64,000 nucleotides of DNA from Cryptomeria japonica (lineage: Eukaryota; Streptophyta; Pinopsida; Cupressales; Cupressaceae): assembly GCF_030272615.1 (NCBI RefSeq), contig NC_081405.1:155233613-155297612 (forward strand), written 5' to 3'. Under the pieces are notes generated by a model. It ran no database searches. It worked only from the letters and a program-made list of their open reading frames with translations, and was not told the origin of the DNA. The position numbers and the translations under genes are program-made. Below are positions 58,521-64,000 of this stretch, piece by piece (position 1 is the stretch's first letter; each line of letters begins with the position of its first letter).

Positions 58521-61500
58521 TTATCGGAGCTTGACCAATCTCAAAATTTCTAGGTAAGCTTTCTCTAGCAACTGTACATAGGTATCCCAGCCGGTTTTGA
58601 GTGTTCCAGATATGGATACAAGTCCACTTAGTAAATGTGCTAGTGTTTCTTTCTCAGTGACTTCTAGCGGTGTGGGCTTTGCAAGCATATCCATACATTC
58701 CCTCTTATGTACACCAAGTGAATCCAATCTTGGACTCACCAAACCTCTAAGACTCCTTTCTCTCTGAATGATCTTGTCTCTTTCCTTTTCAAAAGAAAAA
58801 ACTTGGTTCTCCAAAGTCAAAATTTGTCCATCAATGGAAGTTGTAAGTGAAGTTAGTCCATCAAAAGAATTAACAATATTAGCTATATTTTCATGTAATT
58901 CCTTTAACCTTTGATCTACATTAGCTGTAAGGATTTGTATATTACAACAAACCCTGTAGATGTTAGTACACTGTTTCAAAGAATTTTCAATGAGTACAAG
59001 TTTCTCTTCAACTTTCCTCTTCTCTATCTCAATAATCTGGTCAAAAGCAGCTTTCTTGGCCAAAGTAAATCTTTCAAGTGCCTTCTTGTTAGAAATCTGC
59101 TACAATGATTGAAATTTTTTTAGATATATGCTCTGTTAGTGCCTTAAGATTGTCGGAAGGGCTTGCTTCATTTTCAATCATACAATCAGGAATAAATTTA
59201 TGCAAAACTATTATTGATTGATCTATAATTCCTTTGTCTGCAGATCCCTCCTTCATTAGCTTTTGAGTAGCCATCATCATTAGCTTTGTGGGACTCATCT
59301 CTATAATTGATTTTTTCTCAACTTGAGAAGTGTCAATTGCCAAAGGTTTTGTTGGGGAAACTACTATCGGTTCAGTCTCCTTTTACTTATCTTCCTTATC
59401 CTCTGCCGGTGAATCTCTTTTCTCCTCCTCTAATTCACCGGTGGATTCACCACTTGTTGCAGTATCAGTTAGTGCTGGTGGAGTATTATCCACAATATTA
59501 TCTGTAACCTGTACAATATCTATATTACCTTTCTTAGACTGTACAAATGTAGTCTCTGCTGGTTTAGTCTGTACACTCTCATCAGTTTTCGGTTTAACTA
59601 CTGGTTCACTCAAAATTTGAACTGAACTTTCCAAAATTCCTTTCCCTTTAGATTTATCCGGAATGGTGGGAGTTGTTGCCTTAGAAAATTCTTCTTGAGA
59701 GGTGAGAAAATCAGGATTCTTTTGGAAAAACTTAGTCCGACCATCTCTGGTCTCATTTACTATCTCATTGACTCTACCCATCATTAGGCCTATTTGTCGA
59801 GTTTTGCAGCTAAAGATTGTTCTATTAGCAACATCTATACATCTTTTCATTTTCTCATTATTTATAGAGCCACACATATTCAAAAGTTCAACTTCTTTGA
59901 TTTCTTTGTCTCTCCTAATTGCATCTAATCTCCTTGCATCTAACTTATTGTATAATGATAAGGGAATTTCCTTCAAAATCTCTACCAAGGCCTTCTTATA
60001 TATGTCTAAATATAACAAAATTGCTTCTTCTATTTCATTTTGCTCATTATCTTTTAAATCTTCATAGAAATTTGACACATTCTTCAACATTCTATCTTTA
60101 GTTATCTCATCAATCAATTTTGCACAAGTCATTGGGGGAATGATGGTAACGTTACCAGATTCAATTGTTTCATCTATCACACTCTTTTTCTTCTTTTTGG
60201 GGGTTGTAGGAGCGGATGGAGAAGGCTGCCTCTTCTTTGTCAGAGGTGTGGGTGTAGTTGTTACCTTTCTAACTAGCTTCCTCCTTGGTTCCACCTTCTT
60301 CTCCTCTACCGGAGGCTTGTCAGCTTTCTTCCTCTATACCATTCTGAATGTAAGAGGTTTATTATACTCTAGATCATAATCAAAAGTGATAGAAGAAGTG
60401 AAAGTCTTAGGATTCTTCACCTCAGGAGCACTAGCTTCTACTGGTTGATCTACCGGTTTAGATCTAGAACCTAGTTTTGTATCTATCATGTGCATTACAT
60501 CCTGAACAAATGTAGACATTTTGTCTAGAGATTCTTTTCTCTTTTTTTCTTGTTGAAACTAGTTTTAACTTCAAAAGCCTTCTCCTCTACAGTGCCAAAG
60601 TGTTCAGCCTTATCATCCAAAGGAGCATCAATCAACATTTTAGCATATAATTCCAATATGTTGTCATCTACCTCATAACCCAATTTAGTGACCCATATAG
60701 TTCTAGGTTCCACTAGTTCCATCAGTGTCTCATCTATTTTTACTATTAAGAAAATATCAGTGGAGTCTTTCTCCACAATGTGTTTGGAAATTCTCTCCCT
60801 CATTCTCATATTTTCTTGAAAAGTTTTGAAGTAGCACCATAGCTTCTCATCCCTATTACTACCAAGACCGGTGATTGCTTCTTTGATCTACATACCTACC
60901 AGCATGTCATGATCCCAACACTTCTTTTCTAAACCTGGTAGCTCATTCATGAAGTATAACATCAAGCAGACAGTAAGATTCCCAAACCTAAAAGTTCCTT
61001 TCTTAACCCATTTGATCTTGCCAAGATTAATCATTAACTCACTCTTCAACCATTCACACAAATCATACTTTTCATTATTCTTTATCATTTGATAAGCAAC
61101 ATGGATGCAAGAACTGGCAATAGAGTTCAATTGACTTGATTGAGTTACCTTATAGCTGATTATCATGCTGGAAAATTTCACATTGGTGTCTTTGATGGTG
61201 TTGATCCTCATAGATCTTCCATCATGGGTTGCACAGTGAGGTTCTCAACCGTAGTGGTGGAGATCTTCTTTCCTGGTTCCTGTCCAACTTTAGGTAAGTT
61301 GGTGTCTGCTTGAATAGCTTTTTTGGTAATCATGTGGGGCTGATCCAACCAGATGAATTCATTATGGACCTTGCTCATAACATATCTGATCACTTCATCC
61401 TTGAATTCCAGAATATACAGGATTTTGATTAACCCTAGATCCTCAATGATTTGATATTTTGGTTTGATTGTATCAAAGATGCCTAGTATCACAGATTGAT

Positions 61501-61729
61501 ACATCCCCTTGATTTCCTCAGTTTCTAAATCCTCCAAGGTGCAGTGAATATAGGCCATGGCATCTTCTACATAGACCACACCATCGGGAACCCTCGAAAA
61601 TGCGCCAGTAGAATCTTCCTTCATAGCAATTTGGGGAACTTCCTTGAAAGCAGGCCTAAGCCTATCCTTGACCTCAATAACAATGAGATTCAGAATGAAA
61701 GCAAGAGCAGATGATGATTCAGATGTCAT
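58521..61729 (-). pseudogene. Element D ORF2, unknown protein of about 1,050 codons
   Basis: The start is chosen at 61729 (MTSESSSALAFILNLIVIEV). Pieces in order: 61729-61208 (YVEDAMAYIHCTLEDLETEE; TIKPKYQIIEDLG; PHMITKKAIQADTNLPKVG), 61211-60888, 60809-60525, 60519-60334, 60294-59383, 59343-59089 and 59063-58521. The middle has a Lys/Pro/Thr linker (RKVTTTPTPLTKKRQPSPSA; TPKKKKKS) and the family block at about 60130-59910 (LKNVSNFYEDLKDNEQNEIE, ILLYLDIYKKALVEI, LSLYNKLDARR, KEIKEV). Next come SPTKLMMMATQKL with ASPSDNLKAL (about 59290-59140), a coiled coil, and the end helix GWDTYVQLLEKAYLEILRL. Breaks between pieces are single stops or small frameshifts, so decay looks recent. No enzyme motif, signal peptide or membrane segment is seen. 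Function unknown. Confidence 0.7.
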
Positions 61730-62088
61730 TTGAAAGAAATACTTGGATAATAGTCGTCGGTTGAAGGGTTTTGATTACTTAGACTGCAGGAAATTCTTTG
61801 GAATGCCTTTGCTAGCTCTTGATCGCCTATGATCCTTTTCTTCACTCTAGTTTGGTCGAGTGCTGGGTGAGTGAAAATGAGTCCATTTTCCCTTTTTATC
61901 AATGAGTAAACCCTAATTCATCTCTGTCATAAATGCATAGCGATGTGCCCTACCGGATGCCAGTTTCATAGTTTTATGCTGGATAAACTTCCATCAATGA
62001 TTAATACCACTCTCCAGATCTATTCCAAATCTCTTCTAGGGAATATGCAAGATTTTCAATGAATTTGCCAACCCCTAAGGTGTATGCC

Positions 62089-63224
62089 TCAGTTACCAGT
62101 TGAATTTCTTACCGGTGAAGGAATGCTTTGTTCTACCGGTGGAGTTACAGGTGCAGTTACCGGAGTAGTTGCATCTCCACTTGGTTCTTCAGATTTTCTA
62201 ACCCATCTCTTGGTGTGATCTTGTTGTATTTCATCTACCTTCTGCTTTCCTTTCTCATTTGCTTTATTATTGTTAATCGGTGTAGTCTTGCTTCTGTAGT
62301 ATTTAGCAATATGACCTATTTTAACATTGTTCTTTTGAATTGCTTTGACATATCCGATGTCATTCCTTGACCTACTTTGATTAGCCAAATGACAAAACTT
62401 TCCACATGCATGACATTTGACGTTCATTCTCCAATCTTCTAGATTATGACCATATTTCTTGCAATTTGTGCATTGACCGGGAACTGAATTGTAGTTTTGA
62501 TTTGCTCTATTTCTACATTGTCTAGCCATATGCCCAAATTTATTACAAACAAAACATATACCATTGAATTTGTAAGCATTAGATAGCCTTACTGGTTTCC
62601 TCTGGTTTGATGAGTTTTGAATACTGGTTGTCTGATCTTCATTTGCAGTACCAGAGCTTTCACGTTGTACAAATCCAAGTCCTCTAGAATCTTCACTCTG
62701 CCTTTTTCTTTTCAATAAATCATCCAACTATGCAACACTAATCCTGGTTTTTTCTTTATACTCACTTACAGTAGTCAGATAATCTCTCAGAGTAGTTATT
62801 TGTCTTTCAAGATCTTGTTCATTATTCTGGGAGTGTACCAAATCAGTTCTCAATAGATTATTCTCATGAGTCAATCTGCCACATTCATCAAATTTGTTTT
62901 TCAAAGATATAACAAGATTTTCTTTCTTTCTTATTTCTATCCTCAATATCTTTTGATAGCCTCATAGTTAGGTCTTGCATTTCATTCTTCATGAGCATGT
63001 TATCTTGACTTAGCTTCTGACATTGTTCCTTAAGTGCATTTTTCTCTTCATCATCCTAGTTTTGCAAAAGTTCCTTTCTCTTAGCTTGAGTTGATGATAA
63101 CCTTTCTTGCAGAATAAAAATGAATTCATTAGCAAAATTCAATTCATCTTGTAGTTTCAAGTTCTTCATCCTTTCAGCATCATAGTCCTCAAGTACCATC
63201 TCAAGTTGCTTCTCCATAGCCATG
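62089..63224 (-). pseudogene. Element D Gag-like coiled-coil/zinc-knuckle protein
   Basis: The start is chosen at about 63224 (MAMEKQLEMVLEDYDAERMK), inside the primer site. Coiled coil: LKLQDELNFANEFIFILQER, then 62946-62728 (GRLTHENNLLRTDLVHSQNN). 62727-62089 carries GLGFVQRESSG and four knuckle positions: CFVCNKFGHMARQC (intact, about 62560-62515), CTNCKKYGHNLEDW, CHACGKFCHLANQS and a remnant KIGHIAKYYRSK. The tail KGKQKVDEIQQDHTKRWV and a Pro/Thr/Val-rich end follow. Stops near 63055 and 62730 and a frameshift near 62940 break it. Order and tail match element C. Confidence 0.8.
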
Positions 63225-63283
63225 TTCAATGATTCCAGTTTCAGGATCTTCCTCAAGCTATTAAACTTCCTCTGAGGTACCAA

Positions 63284-63295
63284 GCTCTGATACCA
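63284..63295 (-). promoter_or_regulatory. Primer binding site (initiator tRNA-Met) of element D
   Basis: Minus strand TGGTATCAGAGC, two bases inside the 5' LTR start (63298). Confidence 0.9.
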
Positions 63296-63297
63296 AT

Positions 63298-64000
63298 TGT
63301 TGGAATACAATGAACCCAAGAACACTGAGAGGGGGGAGGGGGTGAATTAGTGTTCTGCCGGTAACACAAGGTTTTAACATTTTATAACATACACATATAA
63401 ACTGGTAAATGAAGAAACATATAACATGAAGTAAATAAACCAACCACATGAATGAACACCATAACACACTGAATTTATACGTGGAAAACCTCAAAGAGGA
63501 AAAACCACGGTGGGATTTGTTACCCACAATATCAATTCAATGACCATATGAAAGATATTACATAGCATGGGGGCCTGCACATGCAGGAAGGCACACTACC
63601 TAGAGCACACTGCTCAACACAAAAGAGTCTCATTGACTACAAGCTTCTGCTGAAATAAGACAGTATTGGTGAACTCACAAAATGCATCTGCAATGCCATA
63701 AATAGTTCCTGTTAAATCTCTATTCTGTACTAGTTCATAAACCCTAAACCTTCTACCGATATCTCCTCTTCCTCCAAGAATGCTTTACAAACTATCTACT
63801 AATCATAGCATGATATTACATTTGCATATAAAAGGACCTTTATACATATCCTTCGCATCGCACAGTTTTGCTACCATGTCACATACATTGTCCTATTGTC
63901 TCCTCTTCAAAATGACCTAACAGACTGACTTATATACCCTTACAATCAATTTTTTTTATGTCGGCTTACAATACAAGAGATATTCAATGTTGGTCTTACA
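63298..64000 (-). repeat. Element D 5' LTR, cut by the window end
   Basis: It starts TGTTGGAATACAATGAACCC on the plus strand and follows the 3' LTR closely to the last base of the window; about 230 bp should lie outside. Confidence 0.85.

Larger units (their letters stand above)
57368..64000 (-). mobile_element. Element D: third pol-less Gag + ORF2 element, runs off the window
   Basis: 3' LTR 57368-58302, polypurine tract 58303-58314, ORF2 58521-61729, Gag-like region 62089-63224, primer site 63284-63295, 5' LTR from 63298 to beyond 64000. The two LTRs are very similar over the visible 700 bp (for example ATCAATTCANTGNCCATAT and CATGTCACATACATTG), so this looks like the youngest of the three family members here. 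No pol domain. The left flank is GATGT; the matching duplication lies outside the window. Confidence 0.85.

Overview
This window looks like intergenic DNA from a very large plant genome. A conifer or other gymnosperm is my best guess, because old LTR retrotransposons sit inside one another several levels deep, genes are few, AT-rich filler is long, and split genes have short exons with plant-type splice sites. I see no intact host gene, tRNA or rRNA. Almost every coding stretch is a transposon protein or a decayed gene, and a 500-base run of N (2842-3341) marks an assembly gap.

Left part (1-11.5 kb): simple repeats, a fragment of an unknown coding exon (1571-1890, minus), a decayed protein gene with transposase-like acidic motifs (3344-5935, plus), a 359-bp satellite array (6461-8045) running into a 9-bp minisatellite, a 188-bp tandem duplication, and the 3' half of an unknown multi-exon cysteine-containing gene (9033-11482, minus) with clean intron borders but scattered stops. 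That gene is interrupted by LTR element A and seems to resume at 17938-17977.

Central part (21.2-51.8 kb): one nested stack. Element B is a pol-less Ty3/gypsy-type element on the plus strand with LTRs at 21247-22398 and 38597-39592 plus 51671-51834. It carries a truncated minus-strand gypsy element (23075-28418), a decayed full-length Copia element (31722-37668, minus) and, inside its right LTR, element C (39593-51665, minus; 5-bp target duplication GGCAG). Element C itself contains a 3.8-kb insertion (42647-46425; duplication TGACA) and a solo LTR in the opposite orientation (46690-47954; duplication TGAAA). Element B appears to have landed in a second, plus-strand copy of the cysteine-containing gene family (21155-21246, with exons from 52441).

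Right part (52.4-64 kb): short exons of that second gene copy, a small basic ORF preceded by GGGCACCC repeats, AT-rich filler, and element D (57368 to beyond the window end).

The most interesting system is the family formed by elements A, C and D. Each has Copia-type LTRs and an initiator-methionine-tRNA primer site. Each encodes a coiled-coil plus zinc-knuckle Gag-like protein and then a second long ORF (ORF2) of unknown function, and none has recognisable protease, integrase, reverse transcriptase or RNase H. ORF2 has the same block order in the copies although they have diverged strongly, which suggests a mobile lineage kept for a protein other than Pol. A Copia element like the one at 31.7-37.7 kb could supply the enzymes in trans; that is inference.
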